A stretch of 64,000 bases of DNA from Flocculibacter collagenilyticus. Lineage in GTDB: Bacteria > Pseudomonadota > Gammaproteobacteria > Enterobacterales > Alteromonadaceae. Location: positions 3,299,899-3,363,898 of the forward strand of contig NZ_CP059888.1 in NCBI RefSeq assembly GCF_016469335.1, written 5' to 3'. A model generated the notes under the pieces. That model was not told where the DNA came from and searched no databases. It saw only the letters and a list, made by a program, of their open reading frames with translations. The stretch's first letter is position 1. Each line of letters begins with the position of its first letter. The position numbers were made by a program, and so were the translations under genes. This document shows, piece by piece, positions 51,289-60,548 of this stretch.

Positions 51289-52059
51289 ATGAAGTATGCA
51301 TTATTTTTTCTTATTAGTATTTTTATTTCAGGGTGCTCTACAGTATCTAAGCTTAGTTCACCTGAATTAACCAATGCGGAAGTTTTGGAAGTTACCGAAA
51401 CATATAAAGAGCTGGAAGGTTTGCCTCAACCTAAAGGCAGAATCCCCGTTTCCGTTTATTCATTCAGAGATCAAACTGGCCAATATAAACCACAAACCAA
51501 TGTTAGCTCTTTTTCAACAGCCGTGACTCAAGGGGCAACCTCTATTCTGATGCAAACTTTAAGCGATTCCGACTGGTTTTTGCCAATGGAACGTGAAGGC
51601 TTGCAAAATATTTTAACTGAGAGAAAAATCATACGTGCCTCACAAAAAGATGACGATAAACAAGAATTACCCCCTCTAGCGACAGCTAAAATATTGATAG
51701 AGGGTGGGATCATTAGCTATGACTCCAATGTGAAAACTGGAGGGTTTGGCGCTGAATACTTTGGCATTAGTGCATCGGAGTTATATCGCGAAGATATTAT
51801 TTCTATCTATATGCGAGCTGTTGATGTTAGAACAGGCCAAGTACTTATTTCCGTTTCAACCAGTAAAAAAGTATTAAGTAAAGAGTTACGGGCGGGGTTC
51901 TTTCGCTATGTTAGCTTTAAACGGTTAGCAGAAGCTGAAGGCGGCTTTTCTGATAATGAACCTATGCATATTTGCGTAAAACAAGCTATTGAAAAAGCAG
52001 TCAGTGAGTTAGTGGTGAAAGGGATTGAAAAAAGAGTATGGGCAGCCAAAAACACTTAA
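51289..52059 (+). CDS. csgG: Curli secretion channel lipoprotein CsgG
   Basis: 256 residues. Lipobox ISGC at residue 16, the CsgG core with RIPVSVYSFRDQTGQYKPQ, DWFLPMEREGLQNILTERKI and RTGQVLISVSTSKKVLSKE. Forms the nonameric outer-membrane pore that exports curlins. Last gene of the cluster. csgD (regulator) and csgC (amyloid chaperone) are not present in this window. Confidence 0.95.
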   Translation: MKYALFFLISIFISGCSTVSKLSSPELTNAEVLEVTETYKELEGLPQPKGRIPVSVYSFRDQTGQYKPQTNVSSFSTAVTQGATSILMQTLSDSDWFLPMEREGLQNILTERKIIRASQKDDDKQELPPLATAKILIEGGIISYDSNVKTGGFGAEYFGISASELYREDIISIYMRAVDVRTGQVLISVSTSKKVLSKELRAGFFRYVSFKRLAEAEGGFSDNEPMHICVKQAIEKAVSELVVKGIEKRVWAAKNT

Positions 52060-52520
52060 TGTAAATCAATGTAACAAATAAATAATATCAGCCAATATAC
52101 TCGCATATTAATGGCTAATACTCTAAGGAAAGCACATTAATAATTAACACCATGAAGGTTTATTTATTGTAAAAATAACTTGACATTAATATTAACTCTT
52201 CGCTTTTTGATAAAACCAATAATGAATAAAAAAGCCATCGAAAAAATATTATATTAATGAAAAATATAGCTTTTATAAGTTACCACTATCCGCTAGAATC
52301 ATTGGCCTTGAATATAAATTAGATTTTCCTAAAGAATTATTCATCTAAGTCGTTAATAAGATTACGCTCTTAGTTAAGTTATGCCTTTATGTAATAAGTA
52401 TTTCTTTTTACATAAAGTGAACAGTTGTATGTGTAAATGTGTCAATATTTAGATTCATTTTTATTCTAAATATTAAAAAAAAAGAAAATATTTTGTAACT
52501 AATACTTTTATGTTTTTCAA
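52060..52520. other. 461-base intergenic region after csgG
   Basis: Very AT-rich. A weak hairpin near 52092-52118 (AGCCA...TGGCT) may end the curli transcript. The rest probably carries the promoter and a long leader of the acyltransferase. I find no convincing sigma-54 or direct-repeat site. Confidence 0.4.
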
Positions 52521-52637
52521 TTGTGGTCCACAATAGTTAAACAAAGCCGGATTAGTGGCATTATTCAGTTGTACGGTGTTGATAAGGAGTTTGGCGCTGA
52601 ACTTTATAGCCGGACAAATAAAATAATAGACAATACC

Positions 52638-53375
52638 ATGAATATGACTAATTTGAGTAGCTTCTATGAGAACTACGATCTTGTCTTAGGATTAGATAGC
52701 GAAACCAAAAAAGAGAGCTATAAAATCCGTTATCAAGTGTACTGCGAAGAGTGGCACCTTGAACCTTCCTTACGTTATCCAGATCATATGGAAACAGATG
52801 AATTTGATGTTAACTCGATTCCTATACTTGTTAAGCATAAAGCGTCTGGTAATTATATCGGCACTATTCGAACGGTACTAGGCAGTGAAAATCTAGGGCT
52901 CCCTTTTGAGCGATACTTTCAAGCAAAAAAAATGTACTGTGGTTTATCTGAAAAAGTGGACTCAACAGAGCATGTTGCTGGTGAGTTTTCAAGGCTAGCG
53001 GTTCCTAAATATATTGATGGCCTAAACTTGATCAATAATGGTCAACCTCATCCAGATAAAGTAGGTAGATTGTTTTCTAATGCTCTGTATTTCGGTGTAT
53101 TTTCATATATAGCACACTGTTCAGATATCAGTGTATCCTATGCGCTTATGGAAGAGCGACTACATCGACGCCTAAGACAAGTAGGCATTGAGTTTGAACA
53201 AGTGAGTAACTTTATCGACTTTAAGGGGAAGCGTGCTGCTTTTGCCATCAGCAAAGAGAAGATAAAACATGCATTAATGGCGAATGCCCCTGAATTTTAT
53301 GAGGCAACTGCCGCATCGTTTGATAGTCAAATTATTGCTCATCATCAAATGAATGCACAACAACATACCGCTTAA
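52638..53375 (+). CDS. PEP-CTERM/exosortase-associated acyltransferase
   Basis: About 245 residues from MNMTNLSSFYENYDL. GNAT-like fold related to LuxI-type autoinducer synthases: IRYQVYCEEWHLEP (the R-x-x-V-Y-C-E-E core), GNYIGTIRTVLG, EFSRLAVPK and a C-terminal AHCSDISVSYALMEERLHRRL block. It matches the family restricted to exosortase/PEP-CTERM species (TIGR03694-like). The acyl product is unknown. The frame is open from a TTG at 52521, but the first 39 codons look unlike protein; neither start has a good ribosome site, so the start is uncertain. Confidence 0.8.
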   Translation: MNMTNLSSFYENYDLVLGLDSETKKESYKIRYQVYCEEWHLEPSLRYPDHMETDEFDVNSIPILVKHKASGNYIGTIRTVLGSENLGLPFERYFQAKKMYCGLSEKVDSTEHVAGEFSRLAVPKYIDGLNLINNGQPHPDKVGRLFSNALYFGVFSYIAHCSDISVSYALMEERLHRRLRQVGIEFEQVSNFIDFKGKRAAFAISKEKIKHALMANAPEFYEATAASFDSQIIAHHQMNAQQHTA

Positions 53376-53387
53376 TTTATACCTGAA

Positions 53388-54836
53388 TTAATCGTTTTTA
53401 CGTAAACGCAAATTTTTAAGATCAATTGTAGCAATGGAGTGCTCCTGCAATTTTCTTGTTAGTGTGTTTCTTCCCCAACCAATTTTTTTTGCAGCTTCTT
53501 GTTTGTGACCTCGAGTAAAATGTAAAGCTTGATCAATCAATATTTTCTCAACTTCTTCTTGCGCTTTATCAGCAATACTCTCATGCCCTTGCTCTAAATG
53601 AGAATTTACCCAAAGGGCAAATGCATGCTGCCAACCTTGCTCATCTGAATGTGTATCTTGTAGTTTATCTTTGGCCGCTTGTAACTCTTGAGGTAAGTCC
53701 TGTAAATGTACTTCTTGGCTACTCGCCATAACAGTTAACCAGCGGCAAGTATTTTCAAGTTGTCGAACATTACCAGGCCAAGTTAATTGAGATAAATAAG
53801 CTAATGTATCCGCCTTCATTGATTTTGGTTCAACATTAAGCTCTTTTGCGGCAACTTTTAGAAAGTGCGAGATCAATGCAGGTATATCTTCCCTTCTTTC
53901 CGCTAATGAGGGTAAATGAATTCTAATCACATTTAGCCGATGAAATAAATCTTCTCTAAACTTTCCTTCGTGCACTAACAACTCTAGGTTTTGATGGGTT
54001 GCCGCAATAATTCTTACATCAACACTTCTCGGTTCGTGACCTCCAACTCTATAGAACTGACCTTCTGCTAAAACACGTAACAGTCGAGTTTGAACATCGA
54101 GCGGCATGTCACCAATTTCATCTAGAAAAAGTGTTCCACCATCAGCTTGCTCAAAGCGACCACGTCTTACAGTCGCCGCCCCCGTAAATGCACCTTTTTC
54201 ATGGCCAAATAACTCACTTTCGATTAAATCTTTTGGAATCGCGGCCATATTAAGTGCTATGAATGTTTTTTGTGCGCGTGGGCTATGTTTATGCAGCGCA
54301 CTAGCTACTAGTTCCTTACCGGTACCAGATTGCCCGTTGATGAGTACACTTATGGTTGAGCGGCTTAATCTGCCGATGGCCCTGAATACTTCTTGCATCG
54401 CGGGCGCCTCTCCGATTATTTCGGAAACCGTGTGTTGCTCGTTATTAGGCTCGGGTTGATTTTGGCATTGTTTGCTATGTTCAAAAGCACGCTCGATGAG
54501 GTGAATCGCCTCGTCAATATCAAACGGTTTGGGTAAATATTCAAAAGCACCATGTTTGTAGGCATTAACCGCACTATCTAAATCAGAGTGTGCGGTCATA
54601 ATGATAATAGGTATATGCGGGTACTGACTATGAACTTTATCAATTAACTCCAACCCACCAATTTTCGGCATTCTAACATCTGATACAATCGCGTCAGGTT
54701 TTTCATAAGCTAACCGTTGAAGCATCAACTCTGCTGAGACGAATGATTCACAGTGAATATGTGCCCCTTTCAATGCTTTTTCTAATACCCAACGAATAGA
54801 ACTGTCGTCATCTACAACCCATACGACCTGCATCAT
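53388..54836 (-). CDS. ntrC: Nitrogen regulator NtrC (NR(I))
   Basis: About 482 residues from MMQVVWVVDDDSS. Receiver domain (phospho-acceptor in IVSDVRMPKIGG), sigma-54 AAA+ domain with Walker A GQSGTGKELVAS, the GAFTGA loop (EKGAFTGAATVRRG) and Walker B LFLDEIGDM, and C-terminal Fis-type HTH (GHKQEAAKKIGWGRNTLTRKL). Activates nitrogen-regulated sigma-54 promoters; candidate sites are visible before glnA and ntrB. Its ATGATG start overlaps the ntrB stop. Confidence 0.96.
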   Translation of the reverse strand: MMQVVWVVDDDSSIRWVLEKALKGAHIHCESFVSAELMLQRLAYEKPDAIVSDVRMPKIGGLELIDKVHSQYPHIPIIIMTAHSDLDSAVNAYKHGAFEYLPKPFDIDEAIHLIERAFEHSKQCQNQPEPNNEQHTVSEIIGEAPAMQEVFRAIGRLSRSTISVLINGQSGTGKELVASALHKHSPRAQKTFIALNMAAIPKDLIESELFGHEKGAFTGAATVRRGRFEQADGGTLFLDEIGDMPLDVQTRLLRVLAEGQFYRVGGHEPRSVDVRIIAATHQNLELLVHEGKFREDLFHRLNVIRIHLPSLAERREDIPALISHFLKVAAKELNVEPKSMKADTLAYLSQLTWPGNVRQLENTCRWLTVMASSQEVHLQDLPQELQAAKDKLQDTHSDEQGWQHAFALWVNSHLEQGHESIADKAQEEVEKILIDQALHFTRGHKQEAAKKIGWGRNTLTRKLQEHSIATIDLKNLRLRKND

Positions 54837-55891
54837 TGTGACTCTCCTATAGGAAGAATGATAATAAACTCTGTTTGACCACTCCAACTCTCGCAGTCTA
54901 TCCGACCACCGTGCTGATGAATAAGTGTTTGGGCTATCGATAATCCCAAACCGTTACCGTCTTCTTTATTCGAGACCATAGGGAAAAACAAAGTACCTTT
55001 TAGCTCATCAGGGATGCCTTCACCATTATCTGAAATGCCAATAGCGAGTACACGCGCATGCTTTTTACCATTAAGAACAACTTGACTCATAATGCGTGAA
55101 CTAAGTTTGATAATACCATCCTCTTGAATAGCCTGTTGTGCATTTTGAGCAATGTTCAGCACTGCTTGATGAACCAGTTCAGCATCTATCAATACATCAG
55201 GTACACTTGGATCATAGTCACGCACAATACTCGCTTGCATTGGCATTGTTACCTGTATTACTTTTCTAACTGATTCAAGTACTTGATGAATATTAACCCA
55301 TTCACGCTGCAACAACTTATTAGGTCCTAATAGCCTATCGACTAGGTTCTTTAATCGATCAGCTTGCTCAATAATTAATTGGGTATACTCTTTCAACTCT
55401 ATATCATTAAGGTTGCGCTCTAATAGTTGCGCCGCACCTCTTACGCCACCTAATGGATTTTTAATTTCATGAGCCAAGTTTCGTATTAACTCTCGTGAAG
55501 CAGTATGCTGATGATGTAACAAACTCTCTTGTGATATACGTTTTTGCATATCAATTTGCTTGATTTCGAGAACTGCATATTGATTAATCGAGTTACAATT
55601 TATGTCAGCCAGTACAGGCCGTGAATCGTGAAATATTAGCTGAGATTCACTCTGAGAAAAGCTACTACCGTCTTCAATGATCTTAGAGATGCGATCTAAA
55701 TCAAAATCACATTGTTGAAAAAACGCATATAATGGGCGCTCTAATATACGTTTCTCGCTGCACCGAAATAACGCAACGCCTGCATGATTAATTTGCACAA
55801 TATTTAAGTCAGCCGTTACAGTCACTACTGCAACCGACAGGCTGTTAATAATATCAATATCTACAATTTGTGTTGTGTTTAAATTATTCAT
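54833..55891 (-). CDS. ntrB: Nitrogen sensor kinase NtrB (NR(II))
   Basis: About 352 residues from MNNLNTTQIVD. PAS domain (about 10-115), HisKA dimerisation domain with RELIRNLAHEIKNPLGG (His as phospho-site), HATPase with AQNAQQAI, DNGEGI and GNGLGLSIAQ. NtrB phosphorylates NtrC when nitrogen is limiting, under PII control. The longer frame starting at TTG 55921 would begin inside an NtrC-binding site, so the ATG at 55891 is preferred. Confidence 0.95.
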   Translation of the reverse strand: MNNLNTTQIVDIDIINSLSVAVVTVTADLNIVQINHAGVALFRCSEKRILERPLYAFFQQCDFDLDRISKIIEDGSSFSQSESQLIFHDSRPVLADINCNSINQYAVLEIKQIDMQKRISQESLLHHQHTASRELIRNLAHEIKNPLGGVRGAAQLLERNLNDIELKEYTQLIIEQADRLKNLVDRLLGPNKLLQREWVNIHQVLESVRKVIQVTMPMQASIVRDYDPSVPDVLIDAELVHQAVLNIAQNAQQAIQEDGIIKLSSRIMSQVVLNGKKHARVLAIGISDNGEGIPDELKGTLFFPMVSNKEDGNGLGLSIAQTLIHQHGGRIDCESWSGQTEFIIILPIGESQ

Positions 55892-55903
55892 CACTGCCGA
55901 CCA

Positions 55904-55920
55904 TGCACCAAAACAGTGCA
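55904..55920 (-). promoter_or_regulatory. NtrC-binding site upstream of ntrB
   Basis: TGCACCAAAACAGTGCA is a 17-bp match to the NtrC operator (TGCAC-N7-GTGCA). It ends 13 bases before the ntrB ATG, as for autoregulatory NtrC sites at glnL/ntrB in enterics. Confidence 0.8.
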
Positions 55921-55960
55921 ATCATTCAACAGAATTTACATGCTGATTAGAATAAGTGCA

Positions 55961-56482
55961 CTAATTTGGGTTGATAATAGAGTTTTTATGTAAATAAAAC
56001 GTTCTGGTAGGACTTGTTGCAATAACCTTGCCTGATTTATCAAGCAACTCCATGTATATTCGATGTTCTCCGCGGTCTACATCTCGCAAAATATAAATTG
56101 AAGAATTCTTAGCTTCGCCATACAGCGTGCCATCTAAATACAGCTTAACTTTTAAGCCTCGCTCAAATACAGGCTCGATTTTTCCTGACACATATACTGA
56201 ACCAGTATTATCACGAACTGTACCTAACTCTTTAGGTTGCTCGATAGAAATCTTATATTCTTCTTTCGCATTTTTTTCAGTGTTACTAGCGTCGAAAATA
56301 GCAGCGCTAACCGACTTAATAATGTTTGGATTAGTATTAAGTTTAATTTCTTCCGCATTAAGCTTTGGCGTATCCGAAAACACTAACACACCATTAGGAT
56401 CTTGCCATACAAAGATTTTTTTTGGCTCTGCATGCAATGACGTGACAAACCCTATCAACAAAATAAAAAGTATTTTCTTCAT
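55961..56482 (-). CDS. Secreted DUF4124-domain protein
   Basis: About 173 residues from MKKILFILLIGF. Signal peptide then a DUF4124 motif (KIFVWQDPNGVLVFSDTPK), which in many proteobacteria is a short periplasmic beta domain, then a carboxypeptidase/Ig-like region (VYVSGKIEPVFERGLKVKLYLDGTLYGE, GEHRIYMELLDKSGKVIATS). A function is unknown. It lies between glnA and ntrB on the same strand, as in several related genomes. Confidence 0.82.
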   Translation of the reverse strand: MKKILFILLIGFVTSLHAEPKKIFVWQDPNGVLVFSDTPKLNAEEIKLNTNPNIIKSVSAAIFDASNTEKNAKEEYKISIEQPKELGTVRDNTGSVYVSGKIEPVFERGLKVKLYLDGTLYGEAKNSSIYILRDVDRGEHRIYMELLDKSGKVIATSPTRTFYLHKNSIINPN

Positions 56483-56595
56483 GAAAATAAACAAACCTAT
56501 ACTACCTATATTTAAACGTAGGCACTTTACCTTTTTTGCTTAAAAAATACCAGTAGAACCTGCTTACTGGAATCGACTAAAGTCGACTAAAATGC

Positions 56596-56624
56596 AAAAA
56601 GCCCGTTTAAAAACGGGCTTTTTA
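56596..56624 (-). terminator. Terminator of glnA
   Basis: AAAAAGCCCGTTT and AAACGGGCTTTTT pair around AA with T-runs on both strands, 52 bases after the glnA stop. Confidence 0.88.
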
Positions 56625-56675
56625 AAATTGGTTTGACCTGTAGTTTTTAATTACAGTGGGTATACATCAAGTACG

Positions 56676-58082
56676 TTATGCGCTGTAATACATTTCAAAT
56701 TCAATTGGGTGCGTAGTCATATTCAATGTTTCAACATCTTGGCGCTTAAGCGCAATATACGCATCAATCATGTCATCCGTCATTACATTACCAGCAGTTA
56801 AAAACTCTCTATCCATGTCTAACGCATCAAGCGCTTCTTCTAGTGATGAAGCAACTTGAGGAATTTCCGCCGCTTCTTCAGCAGGCAAGTCATACAAGTC
56901 TTTATCCATTGCATCGCCTGGATGGATTTTGTTTTTAATTCCGTCAAGCCCAGCCATAAGCATTGCGGTAAATGCTAAATATGGGTTACCTGCCGCATCA
57001 GGGAAACGCACTTCAATACGACGTGCTTTAGCTGATGGTACAACAGGTATACGAATTGATGCAGAGCGGTTACGTGCAGAATACGCTAACATAACAGGTG
57101 CTTCAAAGCCTGGTACTAAACGCTTATAAGAGTTTGTTGTCGCATTTGCAAAAGCATTAATCGCTTTAGCATGTTTAATAATGCCACCGATATAGTAAAG
57201 TGCCATTTCAGAAAGGCCACCGTATTTATCTCCAGCAAATAAATTTTCGCCATCTTTTGCTAAAGACTGATGCACATGCATACCTGAGCCATTATCACCA
57301 ACAACAGGCTTAGGCATAAAAGTAGAGGTTTTACCGTATAAATGCGCCATGTTATGCACAACGTATTTATAAATTTGTACTTCATCAGCCTTATTGACTA
57401 ACGTGTTGAAACGGCAAGCAATTTCATTTTGACCCGATGTTGCTACTTCATGGTGATGAGCCTCAACAACTAAGCCCATTTCTTCCATTACTAAACACGT
57501 TGCACTACGCCAATCATGTGCAGAGTCAACTGGTGGAACAGGAAAGTAACCCCCTTTCACGCCTGGGCGATGCGCTAAGTTACCGTCTTCATAATGTTTA
57601 TCAGAGTTCCATGCAGATTCTGCTGAATCAATTTTATATGAAGAGCCGCTCATATCCGTTTTAAATTTTACATCGTCAAATACAAAGAATTCTGGTTCAG
57701 GTCCAACTAAAACCGTATCTGCAATACCTTCAGAGCGCATGTAATCTTCTGCTCGCTTCGCCACAGAACGCGGATCACGCTCATAGCCTTGCATTGTAGT
57801 CGGCTCAACAATGTCACAACGAATTATCAGGGTTGTCTCTTCAGAGAATGGGTCCAATACAGCGGTGCTGTCATCAGGCATCAAAATCATGTCAGATTCA
57901 TTAATACCTTTCCATCCTAGAATTGAAGAGCCATCAAACATTTTGCCATCTTCAAAAAAGTCTTCATCAATTTGGTGATGAGGTATAGTTACGTGCTGCT
58001 CTTTACCTTTGGTATCTGTAAAACGTAAGTCAATAAACTTTACTTCATTTTCCTTGATGAACTCTAACACTGAATGAGACAT
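56676..58082 (-). CDS. glnA: Glutamine synthetase (type I)
   Basis: 468 residues from [21 protein letters not shown]. Catalytic blocks visible: [40 protein letters not shown] and [11 protein letters not shown]. The adenylylation loop [13 protein letters not shown] carries the tyrosine modified by GlnE, so the enzyme is probably covalently regulated. Good ribosome site GGAGG. Upstream lies a sigma-54 promoter with two NtrC sites. Confidence 0.98.
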   Translation of the reverse strand: MSHSVLEFIKENEVKFIDLRFTDTKGKEQHVTIPHHQIDEDFFEDGKMFDGSSILGWKGINESDMILMPDDSTAVLDPFSEETTLIIRCDIVEPTTMQGYERDPRSVAKRAEDYMRSEGIADTVLVGPEPEFFVFDDVKFKTDMSGSSYKIDSAESAWNSDKHYEDGNLAHRPGVKGGYFPVPPVDSAHDWRSATCLVMEEMGLVVEAHHHEVATSGQNEIACRFNTLVNKADEVQIYKYVVHNMAHLYGKTSTFMPKPVVGDNGSGMHVHQSLAKDGENLFAGDKYGGLSEMALYYIGGIIKHAKAINAFANATTNSYKRLVPGFEAPVMLAYSARNRSASIRIPVVPSAKARRIEVRFPDAAGNPYLAFTAMLMAGLDGIKNKIHPGDAMDKDLYDLPAEEAAEIPQVASSLEEALDALDMDREFLTAGNVMTDDMIDAYIALKRQDVETLNMTTHPIEFEMYYSA

Positions 58083-58162
58083 TGATTCCTCCACGGTTAT
58101 TGATATCTCTAACAATAAATATTGATGTTACGAACAATACTGTACGTAAGTTAGTTGTTTTC

Positions 58163-58184
58163 TCTATGCGAATACCACGCCAAT
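58163..58184 (-). promoter_or_regulatory. Sigma-54 promoter of glnA
   Basis: Minus strand reads TTGGCGTGGTATTCGCATA: the -24 GG (58180-58181) and -12 GC (58168-58169) are separated by 10 bases, as sigma-54 requires. Transcription would begin near 58157, giving a 75-base leader to glnA. Confidence 0.8.
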
Positions 58185-58243
58185 ATATATTTTATTTAAT
58201 TATCAATAGGTTGACTCCACCCCTTAAAATATCACACACCCAC

Positions 58244-58260
58244 TGCACCAATATAGTGCA
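58244..58260 (-). promoter_or_regulatory. NtrC-binding site 1 upstream of glnA
   Basis: TGCACCAATATAGTGCA is a perfect TGCAC-N7-GTGCA dyad, centred about 95 bases upstream of the inferred glnA start of transcription. Confidence 0.85.
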
Positions 58261-58275
58261 CCACTAAATATAGTA

Positions 58276-58292
58276 AGCACCAAAACCGTGCA
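58276..58292 (-). promoter_or_regulatory. NtrC-binding site 2 upstream of glnA
   Basis: AGCACCAAAACCGTGCA matches the NtrC operator at 16 of 17 positions of a TGCAC-N7-GTGCA model (first base differs). Its centre is 32 bases from site 1, about three helical turns, as for the enhancer pair of enteric glnA. Confidence 0.8.
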
Positions 58293-58598
58293 ACAATAAA
58301 GTACGTAACATAAAAATTAGTACAGATTTCAAATATTTCCATTCTTAACTCGCCCTTCACTTTCTTGAAAAAACCTGCGTTAACAATCACTTTTACCGCA
58401 TTAACGAATTAGCGTAAAAAATAAACAAAAATATACTATAACTTCGTTAGCCCTTTGTCGGTTTTACCTGTACAATACGCGCCCTAAATTAACAGTTGAT
58501 AGGCTGTTAAAGGTTTTCATGGCAAATTAGCAATTGCATTTGCTAACCCAGTTTGAACCACCAAGCACGCCTTAAAATGGTACATGAGTGAGAAATAA

Positions 58599-60422
58599 AT
58601 GAGTGATATCAACAATCTACGCAACATAGCAATTATTGCGCACGTCGACCACGGTAAAACAACCTTAGTTGACAAGCTATTACAGCAGTCAGGCACGTTA
58701 GAGAGCCGTGGCGAAGCTGAAGAGCGCGTGATGGATTCAAATGACATTGAAAAAGAACGTGGTATCACGATCCTTGCTAAGAATACTGCCATAAAGTGGA
58801 ACGACTACCGCATTAATATTGTAGACACACCAGGACACGCCGACTTTGGTGGTGAAGTTGAGCGTGTAATGTCAATGGCTGACTCTGTATTATTATTAGT
58901 TGATGCACAGGAAGGCCCTATGCCTCAAACGCGCTTTGTAACACAAAAGGCGTTTGCACAAGGTTTAAAACCAATCGTTGTCATTAACAAAATCGACAAG
59001 CCTGGCTCACGTCCTGACTGGGTTATGGATCAAGTATTTGATTTGTTCGATAACTTAGGCGCAACTGATGAACAGTTAGACTTCCAAGTTGTTTATGCTT
59101 CAGCTTTGAATGGTTGGGCTTCTCACGAAGCAGATCAACCAGCAGAAGATATGACTGCCCTTTTCGAAACTATCGTCGAGCAGGTAGAAGCACCAGACGC
59201 TGATGCAGAAGGTCCATTCCAAATGCAGATTTCACAGCTTGATTATAACTCTTATGTAGGTGTAATTGGTGTTGGGCGTATTACGCGTGGTAGTGTAAAA
59301 ACGAATCAACAAGTAACTGTTGTAGGTGCTGACGGCAAAACACGCAATGGTAAAGTTGGCCAAGTATTAGGTTACTTAGGTTTAGACCGCCATGAAGTAA
59401 CTACGGCTACTGCTGGTGATATAATTGCAATCACCGGTCTGGGCGAACTGAAAATTTCTGACACTATTTGTGATCAAAACGCTGTTGAAGCGTTACCACC
59501 TCTTTCAGTTGATGAACCAACGGTAACCATGACTTTCCAAGTTAACAATTCACCTTTCTGTGGTAAAGAAGGTAAATATGTAACTTCACGTAATATCCTT
59601 GAACGCTTGCAAGCAGAGTTAGTACATAACGTTGCATTGCGCGTTGAAGAAACACCTGATCCAGATAAATTCCGCGTATCAGGCCGTGGTGAATTACACC
59701 TAGGTATCCTTATTGAAAACATGCGTCGTGAAGGTTATGAATTAGCCGTATCGCGTCCAGAAGTAATTTTACGTGAAGTAGATGGTCAACTTGAAGAGCC
59801 TATCGAAAACCTAACAATTGATATTGAAGAAGAACACCAAGGCTCAGTAATGGAGCAGCTTGGTTTACGTAAAGCTGAAATGACCGATATGGCACCAGAC
59901 GGTAAAGGTCGTATGCGTTTAGACTTTACTATTCCAAGTCGTGGATTAATTGGCTTCCAAACTGACTTCATGACCATGACATCTGGTTCTGGCCTAATGT
60001 ACCATTCATTTGATCACTATGGTCCACACAAAGGTGGCGAAATTGGTCAACGTAAAAATGGTGTATTAATCGCAAATGCTACTGGTAAAGCATTAACCAA
60101 TGCACTCTTTAACTTGCAAGAGCGTGGTCGTTTATTTATCGGTCACGGTGTTGAAGTTTATGAAGGTATGATCATTGGTATTCATAGCCGCGATAATGAC
60201 TTAACTGTAAACGCATTGAAAGGTAAGCAGCTAACCAACGTACGTGCATCTGGTACTGATGAAGCACAAACACTTGTGCCACCAATTCAAATGTCACTTG
60301 AACAAGCACTAGAGTTTATTGATAACGATGAGCTTGTTGAAGTTACACCGGAAAGCATTCGTATTCGTAAGAAGTTACTTACTGAAAATGAACGTAAGCG
60401 TGCAAGCCGCGAAGCAAAATAA
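58599..60422 (+). CDS. typA: Ribosome-associated GTPase TypA/BipA
   Basis: 607 residues. G-domain motifs: AHVDHGKTT (G1), ERGITI (G2 region), [11 protein letters not shown] (G3) and VINKIDKPG (G4). Domains II, III and V follow and a C-terminal TypA-specific domain ends with KRASREAK. Acts in 50S assembly and stress/cold adaptation. Divergent from glnA, as in E. coli. Confidence 0.97.
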   Translation: MSDINNLRNIAIIAHVDHGKTTLVDKLLQQSGTLESRGEAEERVMDSNDIEKERGITILAKNTAIKWNDYRINIVDTPGHADFGGEVERVMSMADSVLLLVDAQEGPMPQTRFVTQKAFAQGLKPIVVINKIDKPGSRPDWVMDQVFDLFDNLGATDEQLDFQVVYASALNGWASHEADQPAEDMTALFETIVEQVEAPDADAEGPFQMQISQLDYNSYVGVIGVGRITRGSVKTNQQVTVVGADGKTRNGKVGQVLGYLGLDRHEVTTATAGDIIAITGLGELKISDTICDQNAVEALPPLSVDEPTVTMTFQVNNSPFCGKEGKYVTSRNILERLQAELVHNVALRVEETPDPDKFRVSGRGELHLGILIENMRREGYELAVSRPEVILREVDGQLEEPIENLTIDIEEEHQGSVMEQLGLRKAEMTDMAPDGKGRMRLDFTIPSRGLIGFQTDFMTMTSGSGLMYHSFDHYGPHKGGEIGQRKNGVLIANATGKALTNALFNLQERGRLFIGHGVEVYEGMIIGIHSRDNDLTVNALKGKQLTNVRASGTDEAQTLVPPIQMSLEQALEFIDNDELVEVTPESIRIRKKLLTENERKRASREAK

Positions 60423-60442
60423 GGTTATATAAATAACCGATG

Positions 60443-60479
60443 AATACATGGCTGTGTTTTCGCAGCCATGTATTGTTTT
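60443..60479 (+). terminator. Terminator of typA
   Basis: AATACATGGCTG and CAGCCATGTATT pair around an eight-base loop, followed by GTTTTA, 20 bases after the stop codon. Confidence 0.88.
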
Positions 60480-60548
60480 AATGCAAAAATGTCACCTATT
60501 AAATTTAAATCGTATTACTTTTTAAAGTTTCATCACCGTCCTAGCTAC

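Noticed and set aside
55953-55969. Second NtrC-like site (TGCACTAATTTGGGTTG) near the DUF4124 stop
   Set aside because: Only one half matches the operator; the other half is poor, so it is not listed as a site.
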